Positions 38,808 through 51,050 of a DNA stretch of 64,000 nt are shown here, one piece after another. The translations under genes were made by a program, and so were the position numbers. Source of the stretch: Trichaptum fuscoviolaceum (taxonomy: Eukaryota > Basidiomycota > Agaricomycetes > Hymenochaetales > Trichaptaceae). A model generated the notes under the pieces. It ran no database searches. It had not been told where the DNA came from and was given only the letters and a program-made list of their open reading frames with translations. Position 1 is the stretch's first letter. Every line of letters begins with the position of its first letter. The stretch covers positions 2,818,770-2,882,769 of the forward strand of contig CAJSYZ010000010.1 in assembly GCA_910574455.1 (NCBI GenBank), given 5' to 3'.

Positions 38808-40328
38808 TACAAAGTGCCGCCTATGGTCTTGTAAGTGACCGGGGGCAGGAGCCCTCAGATCTATCGAAGACCAAATAAATGTCACGAGACTAGTATGGTC
38901 TGGGTCACTCTTTAGTAAATATATTCTCATACAATTTACTTAAGTCAATATTGGGTGTATTAAGTTAGTTAAAAGTATTATATTAAGTGTTGTTAAGTTA
39001 AAATCAGGACAAATATACTGTGTGACTTTGTGACTTGGTGTCCAAGAACAGCCTGAGGGGACAAGCGGACAACTTGAAGGATTACCGAAAACCGGGTAAC
39101 GGGCTTCTCATCGACTTCCTACACCTTCTATACATGTGCCATTTTGGTCTCTATTTCTCGTAGTTAATTATCATTTATTTTATATCTTATTAGTACATTA
39201 CAATAGACAGTACTGTGATTGTTTTATATCTAAACTACTTCTGCTATGCAAGTAATCATATTGTCATATGCAAGATCTACTATTTGATGAGTGGCTGTGG
39301 GAAACTGAATGCATGGCTGTGTTCGTACCTGAGTCTAATACGCTTCGGGAATGATCGGGACCCCAGTGCAGCTCTGCATGCGGCAGCGGCGGCACTTGTA
39401 GGCGGCCTTTTCGTCAGGCCGTTTTTAGCTTCAACTTATGCCAGGCGAAGGCAGTCCGGCCTGACGAAAAGGCCGCCTACAAGTGCCGCCGCTGACGCAT
39501 GCAGCCACCTACAAGTATCGCCGCTGCCGCATGCATGACTGCAGACACGGAACCAATGATAAATAAGATAAAATATTGTAGAAATTAATGAAGTCATTGC
39601 ATGTGCCACAGCTGTCCAAACTGCCGCATGCAGTGCCGCCTACCTGTCAAAAATGCCGCATGCAAACCCTGGCACAGCCACTGAAGTGCCGCATACACTA
39701 CCACATACAGGCTTGAAGACTGCAGTCAAGCCGCATGCAGAGTTGCAACGGGGTCCCGAACCTTCCCAAAGCGTACTAGACTCAGGTACGAACACAGCCA
39801 TGCATTCAGTTTCCCACAGCCACTCATCAAATTGTAGATCTTGCATACGACAATATGATTACTTGCATAGCAGAAGTAGTTTAGATATAAAACAATCACA
39901 GTACTGTCTATTGTAATGTACTAATAAGATAGAAGATAAATGATAATTAACTACGAGAAATAGAGACCAAAATGGCACATGTATAGAAGGTGTAGGAAGT
40001 CGATGAGAAGTCTTCGTAAAACTTGTCAATGCCCGTTACCCGGTTTTCGGTAATCCTTCAAGTTGTCCGCTTGTCCCCTCAGGCTGTTCTCGGACACCAA
40101 GTCACACAGTATATTTGTCCTGATTTTAACTTAACAACACTTAATATAATACTTTCAACTAACTTAATACACCTAATATTGACTTAAGTAAATTGTATGA
40201 GAATATATTTACTAAAGAGTGACCCAGACCATAGTCTCGTGACATTTATTTGGTCTTCGATAGATCTGAGATATTATCGGGGCTCTTGCCCCCGGTCACT
40301 TACGAGACCGTAGGCGGCACTTTGTACA
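38806..40328. mobile_element. Foldback DNA element with about 570-bp inverted arms
   Basis: Starts tgtacaaagtgccgcc and ends with the complement ggcggcactttgtaca. The arms (about 38806-39375 and about 39750-40328) are nearly perfect inverted copies. The loop holds G/C-rich modules with many gcatgcggcag and ggcggcac words, including a second palindrome at about 39385-39505. No transposase is encoded. Superfamily not determined. It interrupts the CSE1 fragment. No target duplication was found, which may mean that the element extends to the related module at 40362-40425. Confidence 0.8.
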
Positions 40329-40361
40329 ATGACCGCCTACGCCTAGTACTGCATGCGGTCC

Positions 40362-40425
40362 TGTATAGAAAGTGCCGCCTACTGCATGCGGCAGCGGCGG
40401 CACTTGTAGGCGGCCTTTTCGTACA
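40362..40425. mobile_element. Small related module next to foldback element
   Basis: 64 bp bounded by tgtatagaaagtgccgcc and ggcggccttttcgtaca, inverted-repeat ends resembling those of 38806-40328, with the same gcatgcggcag core. Probably a deleted copy or the true outer end of the same element. Confidence 0.5.
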
Positions 40426-40429
40426 GCCG

Positions 40430-41290
40430 GAAGGCAGTCTAGAGAGTGTTCTATTACGCCTTTACTCCAATAACACGTAGAATGGTGATTTCCCTGTGGC
40501 ATCTCCAAGCATACGAATAGTGTCTGTTAATTTTGGACCCTGCTTTGTCGAAGAAGAATGGCACTGATGCTGGCTCCGATGCGCTACTGACGAAGAGCAG
40601 AAACATTCTAAAGAGCACTGTTAATGCTGGCGCATTTCCGTGCCTCTTCGTCATGTTCTCCATAATCATTTGCAGCCTATCGAAGTCGCGATATAGCACA
40701 AGCGCGCATGTCATTCTATCACTATCCGCATGAAAGGGCTACATGGTCTTTGCACTGATTAGTACCTCTGGCTTCCCGTGTTGCTTCACCGCCGGTTCCG
40801 GTCGCCCACTGTGCTTGGGTGGGCCTGTTTAGTCGCAATGCTTGCATCGGAGGAGATCCAGGAATATGCTGTCTTCTTCTCCACCACACTGCGCCGTATC
40901 CCCGCCTCTTACTCCGCTTTTTTCACGAGCACAGAATACATGGTGTAATCTACAATGTAACTGCATTCCGTGTAAATCGTGCTACTTGCAGTATTCTTAT
41001 TGAAGCATTTATTGTGGAAATGTAGAAACAAAGCATGCTGGGGTGTCAGATTGGCGCAGGAACAAGATCTGTCATGACATTTTCGAGAATTAACTAGCAG
41101 CAAATGACCAGAATTGAAATTACTATTTGAGTCAAGCCATCGTTTATTGAGAACAAATATCTTATACAGCTAGTCAATGCATAAGCCTTACCGTGAAGTA
41201 CAGCAAGTAATTCGGATCTCGTAAGGTAAAGATACAAGTAGCAAGTCATACGACATAATGGATCATTCAGAATGATTAAAATAAACCATT
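40430..41290. other. No gene recognised
   Basis: A minus-strand frame at about 40714-40516 (LYRDFDRLQMIMENMTKRHG) and a short plus-strand frame at 40837-40950 look faintly coding but match nothing I recognise. The stretch 41100-41290 is AT-rich and probably the 3' flank of the F-box pseudogene. Confidence 0.4.
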
Positions 41291-41291
41291 G

Positions 41292-42502
41292 TTGTTAGAG
41301 AAAAACCTCACACAACCGTGGGCCTATCTGAATCTCTCGTCTGCAACGAATATTTTGAAATTGGGGTAGTGCTTGAATAATGTTAATGAAGTAGTTGCTC
41401 CCTCCAAGGTAAGTAAGGGAGGGGAACTTTGTCAGGTCTGCAACAAGAGCGGAAAGTTTTTGAATGAATTCTTCATATTTTGTATCGTAATGGAAGGAGT
41501 AAAGTTGCTTGAGCCGGGAGAGGTTCGAAATAAGACCGTAGTCCAAGGCTTCTCCCATGGAAGCATTGAGTTCCATTACCCGAAGCTCCGTCAAAATTGA
41601 AATAGCTTCCATTAGAGACAGACGCAACACGGAACAGTAGCGCATGTTGAAGAGTTCAACCGTAAAGTGTGTAAGTGTTGCGGACCATGTGTGTAGACAT
41701 TTGCACAAGGCCTGTGTCACATTAGGATCGGCCCGAATGGAAAGCTTTGTTATGCCGGGACTGCACATCTCACGAAGAGATTTGAAGGTGATGGGACGTA
41801 TCGACATGCCCGTTATGCTGATCTCTCGGAGATTTGAGCAGGTCCGATAAATATCCAATGATGGATGGTCCGCGTCCTCGAGAAAGCTTTCCACATGGAT
41901 GCTTCGAAGCGTCGGTCAATTTCTCATCACGTCGAATATTTTTGAGATTCGAAAGATCTGATCGGATTTTCTGTGTGGAAGATACCACGAGCTTATTGAG
42001 AACGAGACGAGTGACTTCTCCTTCAACACGCTAAGGAGAGCATCGAACTCGCAAAGCTCGGACCCACGTAGTTCGACATGCACCCACATTCGGACAAAGC
42101 TGCAGAATACCGGTATTTGTTTGTGACCACTTCTTGTAAGTAATCCGTGCAATCGCAGAGTTCGATACCCAGCCACAGGCTCTGTACAAGCGCAGCCAGT
42201 TCAGAGTTCGCCTCCAACGTTTTATGTAAGGCTTCCGCAATGTTTCGTCCTCGGACTTGACCGCTGCTTCCCACAGCTATGGATTGATACAGGTGCTTTA
42301 CGCCAATCCAGTACCATTGCCTAGATACTCGTATGAGGGGTACGAGATACCACTGGGGTTTGAGGTTGATCTCGCCTGGTTGTCTTGGTATTGGTTCTAC
42401 GTGCGTGTATACAAATACTTCAATGATCGTCGCATAGATCTCTGCGGGAAAGGATATCTCAAGCGCTGGCACTAAAGAAGTGCATAAGTTAACCATTGAC
42501 AT
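41292..42502 (-). pseudogene. F-box/LRR-like gene F1, inactivated
   Basis: ATG at 42502. The N terminus has an F-box-like helix (LEISFPAEIYATIIEVFVYT), then WYLVPLIRVSRQWYWIGVKH, the usual basidiomycete F-box/leucine-rich layout; such proteins act as substrate adaptors of SCF ubiquitin ligases. Comparison with F3 (61665-63053) shows the damage. At about 42085 one extra base separates LCPNV from HVELRG, where F3 reads LCPCIEHVDIRG. At 41916-41918 a TGA stands where F3 has W in MQKWPKLRG. The rest (41894-41295) is open and alignable (CSNLREISITGMSIRPITFK, CSPGITKLSI). A further frame change near 42130 is shared with F3 and may be an intron. Confidence 0.72.
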
Positions 42503-42825
42503 CACGCACAGTTAATGCTATAGGACATACATTTAAGACAAAAGACTTTGGAGATGAAGACGGCGTGGTGTTAAGGAGAGGAGGAAGAGGCTGGCACTGC
42601 TGCCGCGCTGGCAGTTGCGCAACCTGCAAGCGCTGACTGGATGAAGTGAGGAGTTTGACCTGCCCTGAAGTTACTATGCACCGGTCCGGATTTGCACAAG
42701 ATGTATGCATACATTTTGTATCTCGATCAATCATCAAACAGCACAGAAAGGTTACTCAAGCGGTTGGGGATCTGTATCTACCTGACACCGTGAGTATTCC
42801 TCCCCTACTTCGGAGACATACACGA

Positions 42826-43080
42826 CTATCTGCTGCGCTTCAAGCCTATAATCAGAGCTCCATAGATGAGTATAGCAACTGACTCATCTATCCTTTCTGT
42901 ATAGCAATGCCTTTGATCCAGGGCAGCGAAACTGTGGCTCAAACTTCAAGTACGTGGGAAACATTCTTACCTTGAGCCTGAGAGTTTAGAAGACGAGTGT
43001 ACATAGCAGTCAGCGTAGGCTCTTCTGACTGCAACCACTACCTTCTTTATCCAGACAAGATCCTCTCATACATTGCGCAC
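42826..43080 (+). repeat. Dispersed repeat X, copy 1
   Basis: About 240 bp alignable in the same orientation with 61312-61560. Shared landmarks: ctgcgctt, then ctccatagat(g/a)agtatagc, then ggcagcg or ggtagcg, then gggaaaca, then ctcttctgact followed by caaccac. Copy 1 lies upstream of F1 (minus strand) and copy 2 upstream of F3 (plus strand), so its orientation relative to the genes differs. No coding potential. Confidence 0.55.
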
Positions 43081-45640
43081 AACGCAAGGAATGGCGCGCC
43101 GCTCAAAGAAACGTCCATGCTTTCCCTGTATCGGTTCCGGAGTAGAAAGTGTCGATCAGTGACGGAGCTATCGACCAGGACCAGAGGACCAGACCGCGCA
43201 GAACGGCCGCCTCACCCCGTCCTGATACATACGCGTATCCAGCGGCGTGGGCGGCGGGAGACCAAGGGAGAGGCCCGCTGACTGTTCAGTGAACAAAGGC
43301 GCGAGACGAAGATTATATTTTATTCGCACAACCTCACCATCACCATCACCATGACCGCTAGCGGCCGACACCTCTGCGGAGAATGGGCTTTCATCACGCT
43401 GCGCGTTGCACATTGCACGCCCGTGTCCGCACCGGCGCTGGACAGCAGTGCCCCGTGTTTCGCGTACATGCACCATGCACCATGCTTCAAGCTTCTCGTC
43501 GACAACACGTAAGCCCGTGCATGACGTGGGCTGCAGCGCGTCGGAACGCAGCTGCGAATCGATGGGGGAGAGGCAAGGAAGGACCTGGACATCATCTGTG
43601 GAACCGAAGTGTGTGGTTCCGGCTCTGGGTCTGGGTCTGGGTCTGGGTCTGGTTCTGGGCGGGGCTCGTCGACTCAGGAGTCAGATCCGTTTGAGACCGC
43701 ACAACACCGGGCCCACGCGGCGAGAAGGAGAAGGAGAAGAGAAGACTCGAGGAGAATTTCGACGCTGTTGCTAGGCGTATGGGTCAGGCGCGAAAGAAAG
43801 AAAGAAAAAAAAAAAAAATGGTGCGACAGTGCGATGCGGATTGAGGATGAGGAGGAAGACGAGCTTCGATGGGTCATGGCCGGGGCTACCGTGATGCGCC
43901 TTTGCTGGCCTGATCCGCTGACCCGCTGACCCGTTGACCCGCTGATCCGCTGATCCGCTGACCTGTGAGCGCGGAGGTTGAGAGGTTGAGAGGTTGAGAG
44001 GCTCAGAAGTTCTGGTGCTCAAAGGCTTTACTTCACATTTTGGGTTTGGGTTTTGGGTTTGGGGTTTCTTAAAGACTTCTGGTCCTCGTGATCGTCTAGA
44101 GCGGATCAGTGGAACAATGGATCAGCGGATCAGCGGATTAGCGGGGTGGAAGGGAGCCCCGTAGATGAGCCGTACTCACATCGAGATTATGGGGCGTGGG
44201 TCTGGTGTTGTGGTCTGGTGTCTGGTGATAACTACTGTAGAATCTCGACACTGTGTCTCTTACTCGCCCGCTGCCCGGTTCCTTTCACCAACTACCGACC
44301 ACAGCACACCATGTACGCCACTGCCACTAGCACTTTCTCCTGCTCTCCTGCTGAGCGTTGTTTTAGTCAGCCCCACACAGATACGGTGCGCACGACGTGA
44401 GAGTTAGCCACACACTGGCTCAGGCTGGCACCCGGGGAGACCAGGGAGGTCGGCCCGGAAAGCGCACATGAGCATTGAGCAGCAGCGCGGGATACGCTCG
44501 AGGGGGCTACGAAGACTTTACACAGGGGCCCGGTGCTGCCGCCTGCGTTGACTCCTGAGGTGCTCGGAGCGTGGAGCGTGGAGTACCGTTTGTCAGTCGA
44601 CAGGCACCCGGTGTGGTTGTGCTACGGGGCGTTTACCATTTTTTTTACACTTGGTGGGGTGCAATTGTGGACGGGGCTGGAGACCATTGCGTGAGCGTCC
44701 GGCCGAGCTCCACATCGCGCATCGCGTATCGTACTTTCTCTGTGCACGTGGAGATGCTAGTGGAGGATCCTGGCCTGCACTTTTTTTTTTTCGCGTCACT
44801 GGGCCGACCGAGTGTGTGTGTGTATGTCAGTGCATGTACAAGTATGCGCTTGCGCTTCAGGTCGTCTAGGATTCCGCGCAGGTGAGGGGATTCGCGATTC
44901 GCTTGCACGTCACTCGTCGTTGATAATTGTTCTCGAGTAATCGTGAGAGTGAGAGAGTGAGAGAAGGTCATGGCCATGGTTATGATTATGATTACACTCA
45001 GCAGCCTTTAGGCTGTTAGTTCTCAGTTCTTAATTCCGGCCTTGAGCGTACGTACAGTACGTACGTATATTGACCAGCCTATAGACTTCCCCTGCATGAT
45101 CCGGATCTGCGTACGAAGTAGTGAGGATCAGAGTGATTTGCTGGACGTAATATTGTAGGCTTAAAATACACGATTTTTGATCGTGACAAGCCGTAGGTCT
45201 GTCTGTGTGATTATATTGTTTGCAGTGCTTGTAGCGTTAGCGCAAGGGATTAATACCTAATGTCAGTCCTTTTTTTTATCAAATCAACCTTTTGAAGTGG
45301 CTCGTGTTGTACTGAGTTGATCGGTTTGTTACGCCTACATTGAGTATTTGAGGCTTGTATGCGTGTTGGATTTAATGAAAAGAAAACATCCGTGCACGGG
45401 TTGCTGGCACTTGATATTAATCCGTGTCGGCTACTTCCGATGAGACGGGACGGGTAAAAAACTTTCTTCACTGAGACACATGCGAGGGTATTTATGAACG
45501 CGGGCGGCGAACACTTTTTGTCTTTCTTGCCCATTACTTGCATCTCGTCCAAGTACTCAACATCTGAAGTGGAGAGAAGGTAAGACAAATATAGCTGTGT
45601 TGACCCAAGATGGTTTAGACTGATGGCTGACAATAACCTG
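43081..45640. other. Gene-poor region with simple-sequence arrays
   Basis: No supportable gene in 2.5 kb. It contains gggtct repeats (about 43623-43660), a poly-A run (43805-43818), decamer-like ctgaYccg repeats (about 43910-43968) and gaggttga repeats (about 43975-44005). Also present are ttgggt-type repeats (about 44038-44070) and ggatcagc repeats (about 44103-44140), the last being the reverse complement of the ctgaYccg array. A gtacgta palindrome cluster lies at about 45046-45067. Long ORFs here follow the repeats. Confidence 0.6.
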
Positions 45641-45682
45641 CCACTGGCAGTGACGACCAATTTCAGGTTCGGATTACAACAA

Positions 45683-45740
45683 ATGCACTCCATCAACGAA
45701 TTCCCACCCGAGATCGTGGACGACATCCTCCTCTTCATCG
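45683..45740 (+). CDS. F-box gene F2, first codons (interrupted by KDZ element)
   Basis: ATG at 45683 begins MHSINEFPPEIVDDILLFI, an F-box helix. The frame is broken at 45740 by the KDZ element. Removing the element and one copy of ttcatcg joins this codon-for-codon to 58384, giving the continuation EQPVPAS...LTPLLRVCRAWH. The gene was therefore intact when the element landed. A possible splice acceptor (ttcag) lies at 45661-45665. Now a disrupted allele. Confidence 0.78.
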
Positions 45741-45892
45741 CACCTGGGCAACCCTAGGAATCAAGCACAAGTGCTCGTGCAACACCGCGTCGTGGGCGAG
45801 CACATGTGCTTGAGGAGCGGCTGTCCGCAAGTGTTTGTAGACCTGTGTGAATATCTCGAGACCTTTTGAGGATCTCGAGATATTCACACAGG
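45741..45892 (+). repeat. KDZ terminal inverted repeat, left, with hairpin
   Basis: Reverse complement of 58225-58376 apart from a few mismatches. The inner third is a self-complementary hairpin, acctgtgtgaatatctcgag... with an 11-nt loop (45841-45892). Similarity continues weakly inwards (taaggg, agggtcct). Confidence 0.85.
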
Positions 45893-46238
45893 TAAGGGAC
45901 CAGGGTCCTAGGGTCACCGGTAACAGTGTCTTACCGGTGATCCGATAGCCCGTTCCTCCTCGCGCGCGCGTCGCTCTATCCCGCCCGCTGTCCCGCCCCT
46001 CTGAGTGCCGCCATCGCATATCTTGCTGCGCAGGCCTTCAAATAATATGATTTTGGTACCTACGGACTCCATTTTTATTGCTCTTTCACTGTGTACCCTT
46101 AGAAATAGCATTATAATATACTATCTTTTAGCTTTTCACTCTGACTTATAGTTGAGGCACACAGTTACTATTGACTCAAAGCAATGAGTTCTATTAAGTT
46201 GTAGCTATCTACGCTATAAAATTAACTACGAAATCAAG

Positions 46239-48090
46239 TTACCATAATAATGAGCCAGTAAAATTAGAGGGCCCAGGTTCGCTGGAGCTAGGAAATAATA
46301 AAGGAAATTTAGGAAGACCATACTCATCGAAGTCAGCAAAAATGTCTGACCCGCTAGGAAGCAGGTCCGAAAGGCTTTCGCCATCTCTAGTGGGGCCACT
46401 TGCAGTAGACCCGTGCATTTCGATCGAATTATTAAAAGTGCCATAAAGGGCGGGAGAACCAGACGGCGTTGTGAGTAAACCGTTCGAGACAATGGCATTT
46501 GTTGGTGCCGATGTCGAAGAGGATGGGAAATGTGAACCAAAAAGCGAGAGAGAACCAGACGGCGTCGTGCGTGAGGCAGGCGGAGTAATAATGCCGTTTG
46601 TACTGGATGAGCCCGTTGAACGAGTAGCTGAGCGAAGCTGATTGACGGAGGCAGCTCGAGCTGTAGAAGAGTCAGCTTCTGGAGTGTCTGCTCGGCGAGG
46701 CGATGTCATCTGGCGCACAGAGACACGGGGTTTCTTCTTGCATGGCCGATTGTTCGCGGCAGGAGGGTCTTCGTTCTCCTTATCAGTGTCATCATCAACC
46801 TCGCCAACCTCGCTCGCCGCCCTTTTTTTGCCGGCATCCTTTCGACGCTTTCGCTGTTGCTGAGGAGCCCTTTCTCCGGAGGCTACAGCTGCTTCATGTC
46901 CTTCTCTAAGAGCCTCGATCTCTTCGTCGGATACTTCGCGCCAGAAACAGGTAGGCGGGTCCGCTCGAAGAGCTTCAAGGAGCTTGCGAAGGTCGCCCAA
47001 GTTGCCGCCTAGTTTTGAGGGACTCTTCATTGTCGGAAATGGCCAGCCATCGAGGATAATAGAGTACTTGAGAGCGATTTCACTGACGTAGTTATTGTAA
47101 TTCATGCGTTTGCACGCTTCATCGGTGATTTGCTCTGTTTATAAATTAGACGAGAAATGACAAAAAAAAGAGAGACCGAAACGTACTAAGTCCATCAAGT
47201 ATCAATGTCGACGCGTCACTTGCAAGTTTATTCACCATTGCCTTATAGCTCTTCGCCGCACCAGATGTCAACCCGCCCGCAATCGAATATCCTTCCAACT
47301 CGGTCGAAAGTTGCGCCAGGTCGTATTTTGCGACCATAGGGAAGAATTTTGTCGTTTCTTCGTCGGACGACCAAACGAGCGCGTTCAGGTTGAAAGATTG
47401 GTCCCCTCGGACCGTAATAACAACAGAGCGTGTATTACAGCGCGAGTGCAAGCCTTCAAGCTGGAAATATCGTAAGCGATAGGTAAAACGAGACAAGATG
47501 GACAGAACTCACCAATGAGCCAACTTGATTCATCGTGTTCGTGGCATCTTTGACTTTTGAGCCCGGAGACACCCTTATACCTCTTGCAAAGGTGTCCTTC
47601 TCATCTTCGAATCTCTTGAGTAGGGAGGTCTTGTCCGCATTGGAGAGGAGATTATAGCCTGCGCGCAAATCTTCCTGTGTCTTCACGACGGAGGACTTCT
47701 CACCCACAGCCTTCTCTAATTAAGTAATCGTGGTGATCAGCCATCAATAGTAACCGTAAAAGACAATTCAAAGCTAAACTTCGCACCATTATTAGAAGCC
47801 TTCGTCTCGTAACTGCAGTAAGCGTGCCATGCAGTGTAATTAGGTTTTCCTTTCTTCACTAAAGTCCTACGGCTTCCTGCATGCAGACGCTGTAATATGC
47901 TCGAGGGTGTCTTTCCGTGCTTGCATGCAATAGTATAAGCCGCCTCCGCAATTCGTTCTTGAAATTCAACAATGTCTGCGGTAATGCTGTTGCGTGCCTT
48001 TGCCTGCGCTGCTGTTATAGATTTTCGTTCCGCGCTCGAGAGGGTTGCCCTTGGCCTACGAGCCTTGGGCTGAATACGAAAACGAGCCAT
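46239..48090 (-). CDS. KDZ cargo gene 1: mushroom-expanded lysine/HMG-like family protein
   Basis: ATG at 48090 (MARFRIQPKARRPRATLSSA). Four exons are apparent. Exon 1 ends near AYCSYETKASNN, exon 2 covers VGEKSSVVKTQEDLRAGYNL to KVKDATNTMNQVGSL, exon 3 runs LEGLHSRCNTRSVVITVRGD to SDASTLILDGL, and the last exon EQITDEACKRMNYNNYVSEI to the stop at 46239. The C-terminal half is low-complexity with basic nuclear-signal-like clusters (QQQRKRRKDAGKKRA, NRPCKKKPRVSV) and three TTPSGS/TPSGS repeats. The MNYNNYVSEIALKY...LDGWPFP block and the YTAWHAYCS segment recall a protein family greatly expanded in mushroom genomes and often compared to HMG-box proteins. That link is from memory and uncertain. 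A nuclear, possibly DNA-binding, partner of the transposase is inference. Confidence 0.65.
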
Positions 48091-48600
48091 GTAGGAGTAA
48101 AGAGGACGATTTGTTGCTCGGGTAATATTTTCCTTAAATTTCCTTGAATTTGTATTCACACGAAGTGACAGGAACAATGTGCATACATCCAGCTATCTAA
48201 AAATGCACACAAGCCAGAACGAAGGATGTGGCTTTGAACAACTTAACCAGGTCTTGCAACTGACATTCTCCAGCAGATAAGCTGTAATCACGCAGATCAT
48301 TTGAGTCTCTGTTAATCAGCAGAGCAATTCTATTATCATACTAGTCGAAAAACAAAACTTGAAATTCCGAGAGAAACATATAATTGCGCATGTGCAAACT
48401 TGCACATGTTGACATCCTTAGACCACCTCCTGCTGCCACTCTTTCAGAGCTTTGCACTCCGAGCCAGCTACATTTGCCTTGGCTGTGTACAAGCATTGAT
48501 ACAATGGCAAAACAAAGAGGAAGAGGATTTGATGGAAAACTATGGTCGTTATTGGCATCAGCTTGGGAGAAGATGCCGGAATCAAGAGGACTTACCACTC
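48091..48600. other. Intergenic spacer in KDZ element
   Basis: About 510 bp between cargo genes 1 and 2. No gene seen; presumably the promoter of gene 1 and the 3' flank of gene 2. Confidence 0.5.
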
Positions 48601-50213
48601 CTATACAACTTCGACTCCATTGCTCTCATCATCTTCGGCCTCATCGTCGTCCAAGCTACTCAAACTTCGTTCGTACGCGAGAACTATCTTGTAGTTTGAG
48701 TAGTCAATCTTGAGAGCATGTAATAAAGAACTTATCAATGAAGACGACCCATCGGGCGAGTCGGCAAAGAGAGTGTGGAATGCATGAAATTGAAGCTCCC
48801 AGCTGCTCTCGTTTATTGACCCGTTGAGAGTCTTGCGAATGTGGAGATTAATGTGGGGAGGCAAGACGGCTCTGAAGGCGTCAACCCAGAGTCCCGTGAA
48901 ACCGCCAACACTTTCGCCTGTTTCCTTGATGATTTCCCTCGAGGCGGATGGGTTCGAGTTGAGCGGGTACATCAGTGATGGAAACATGCAACTCGGTTGC
49001 ATTGTGGAAGGGAATGCCGGTAAGACGTGAATACGACTTCCACTGGAGATGACGGAGGAGTTTGTCGGAGTAGGAGTCGAACGGTGTAAGGGTTGACGGC
49101 GAGTGGGGGTACTGAATAGAGTGTCGGGACGTCGCCTTGATGAGCTTCTCTCATTACGAGGACTGCTCGAGTCAAGGTGCGATAAACCAACAGACGGTTG
49201 CCTTGACAAAGATGGAGACACGATAGTTTGTGAGGCCATCTTGGATGGCGTTCGAGGGAGACGAATGTTCTGAGATAATTTTGAAGGCGATACAGGTGTC
49301 GATGGAAGGGTTCTATTGGAAATAGGCGGATAAGGTAGCGTTGACTGCACGGTAGAGCCACGATTTGCTGGAGTGCTACAGAAGGCCACGGCTTTATTGA
49401 TCATGTCCTGCAGCTCCGCTGGTGGAAAGACCGCTCGTGAGGCAACAAGACTGCTGTGAAATTTGTCGAGTATTCCATGAGGAATGACTGGGGGGCCGTT
49501 GGGCTCAACGCTCGCATTTCTGAGCCGCCTGTGTTGTCGTACGTGGCCTTCACCCTACGTAAACGGTCCGTTTTCGATCGCAGAACGATGGGCATTATTT
49601 TGTTCATAAAAACCCATGACATTAGTTCTGTCGGGTCCTTCAGGTCGGCCTTATGCATACGAAACATTGCGGGGGTGATGTACTGGTTAAAAAACGCGTT
49701 CGAGATTGAGAGCTGGAATCCTTTCTCAACTCGTCCATCGTAATGAAAAACGAGGGTCATACCACCCGACACACGGTCAAGAGCAGTGCACTGCGTACAA
49801 GAATCAGGTTCATAATAAAAAAGGGAAGAAATCCATAACTCACAGCATCTGCGACGTCCTTCCGTACATCCTTCACAAGATATGAATCGTGCCAGTCCGG
49901 CAACGACAAAGTCGACCCTCCCTCCTCAACAGCCATAGCACTCTCTGAAATCCCCGACGTAATGAAAGCGCGCGCCGCTGAACACATGCGCGACTCCATG
50001 TCCGTATCCTCGAAGGTGCAATTTCCCAACACTTCCCCGAAGATGGACGACGGGGAAGGGGACCCAAGCGCAGAACGGATGGCCTCAATGCCATCCCAAT
50101 CCAACTTGATCTGTGGGACGTTAACCTTTGAGGCTTTCTGTAAAAAGCAAGACATCAGATATAGAGATTAACATTCAAATAAAGTTATGATAACTTACCT
50201 GTGGAGAAGACAT
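48601..50213 (-). CDS. KDZ cargo gene 2: unrecognised protein
   Basis: ATG at 50213 gives a 5-codon first exon (MSSPQ) followed by a gtaagt intron. Exon 2 runs KASKVNVPQIKLDWDGIEAI to LVKDVRKDVADA, a second gtgagt intron follows, and then RVSGGMTLVFHYDGRVEKGF onwards. Near 49540 the phase must change between KTDRLRR and NASVEPNGPPVIPHGILDKF; this needs either a very short intron (about 34 nt) or a frameshift mutation. The frame is then open through KFHSSLVASRAVFPPAELQD, a long S/P/T-rich linker, a conserved-looking domain (TGLWVDAFRAVLPPHINLHI to FHTLFADSPDGSSSLISSLL) and an acidic tail ending at 48601. I do not recognise the family. Location and strand suggest a KDZ accessory gene. Confidence 0.55.
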
Positions 50214-51050
50214 GATAGAGGTAAATTTAGAGGATTGACCGCAGTCAAGGACTGATCGACACACACATAACGCGCGTGTCTGATCAAGTTATATAAGCAA
50301 TTGCCATTTTGGGGTGCATATACTCAGTTCCAAATCGTAGGTGTAAGTTGTACATTTGACAAAATCATTGACATTCTTGCTCATTAAATACTTTCAAGGG
50401 CATAATATTAGTCTGTGGTACATATAGAACAGTCCCAGATTTTTATAATAGAAGATGTACTGGAATTTTGTGTTTTAACTCACATTCAGAGTCATGTACT
50501 CACTCATGAGACTTTCAGCATACTCGGTATCGCTGAACTCATAAAACAGTGGTCCGAAGTCCTTTCGGTATGAAATCTAAATCAATGAGCAAAATGGATA
50601 CAGACGAAGTTTCTGTAATAAATCTAATGCTTCACTGAAATCCAATCTAAGACAGCATTCGAGTTGTAGCATTCTGATATGCACTACGACTACTCCGAGT
50701 CAGTGCTCACATACTAACATGACAGTGATGGTTCTAATCTCAAATTCAGCAATGTAACTCTAGCTCAAATTAGCTTCAGAGAGACTAGTAATGAGATACA
50801 TCATATACAGAACATAGGAAATGCATGACAGAGCTTGAAAGAGTTGAGTCGAGTATGTTGACATTCACATGTACAACCGTGACTTCACATTGGACTTCAC
50901 ATTGGTACCTTCGACAATCATGCTTCTCTTCAACATCTTAAATTATACCACTTCTTCAAATAGCTAATCTACCTGTTCAACGCCTTCCTGGGTACATCGT
51001 AAGATTCTCGCAAATAGGCACAGTGAAGATGAATATATAATTCTCACTGC
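50214..51050. other. Spacer upstream of KDZ cargo gene 2
   Basis: About 840 bp, AT-rich, no supportable ORF. It probably contains the promoter of cargo gene 2. It ends at the outer edge of the large palindrome. Confidence 0.5.

Noticed and set aside
44035..44075. Telomere-like ttgggt repeats
   Set aside because: Short, irregular and internal among other simple repeats; not the TTAGGG unit usual in basidiomycetes.
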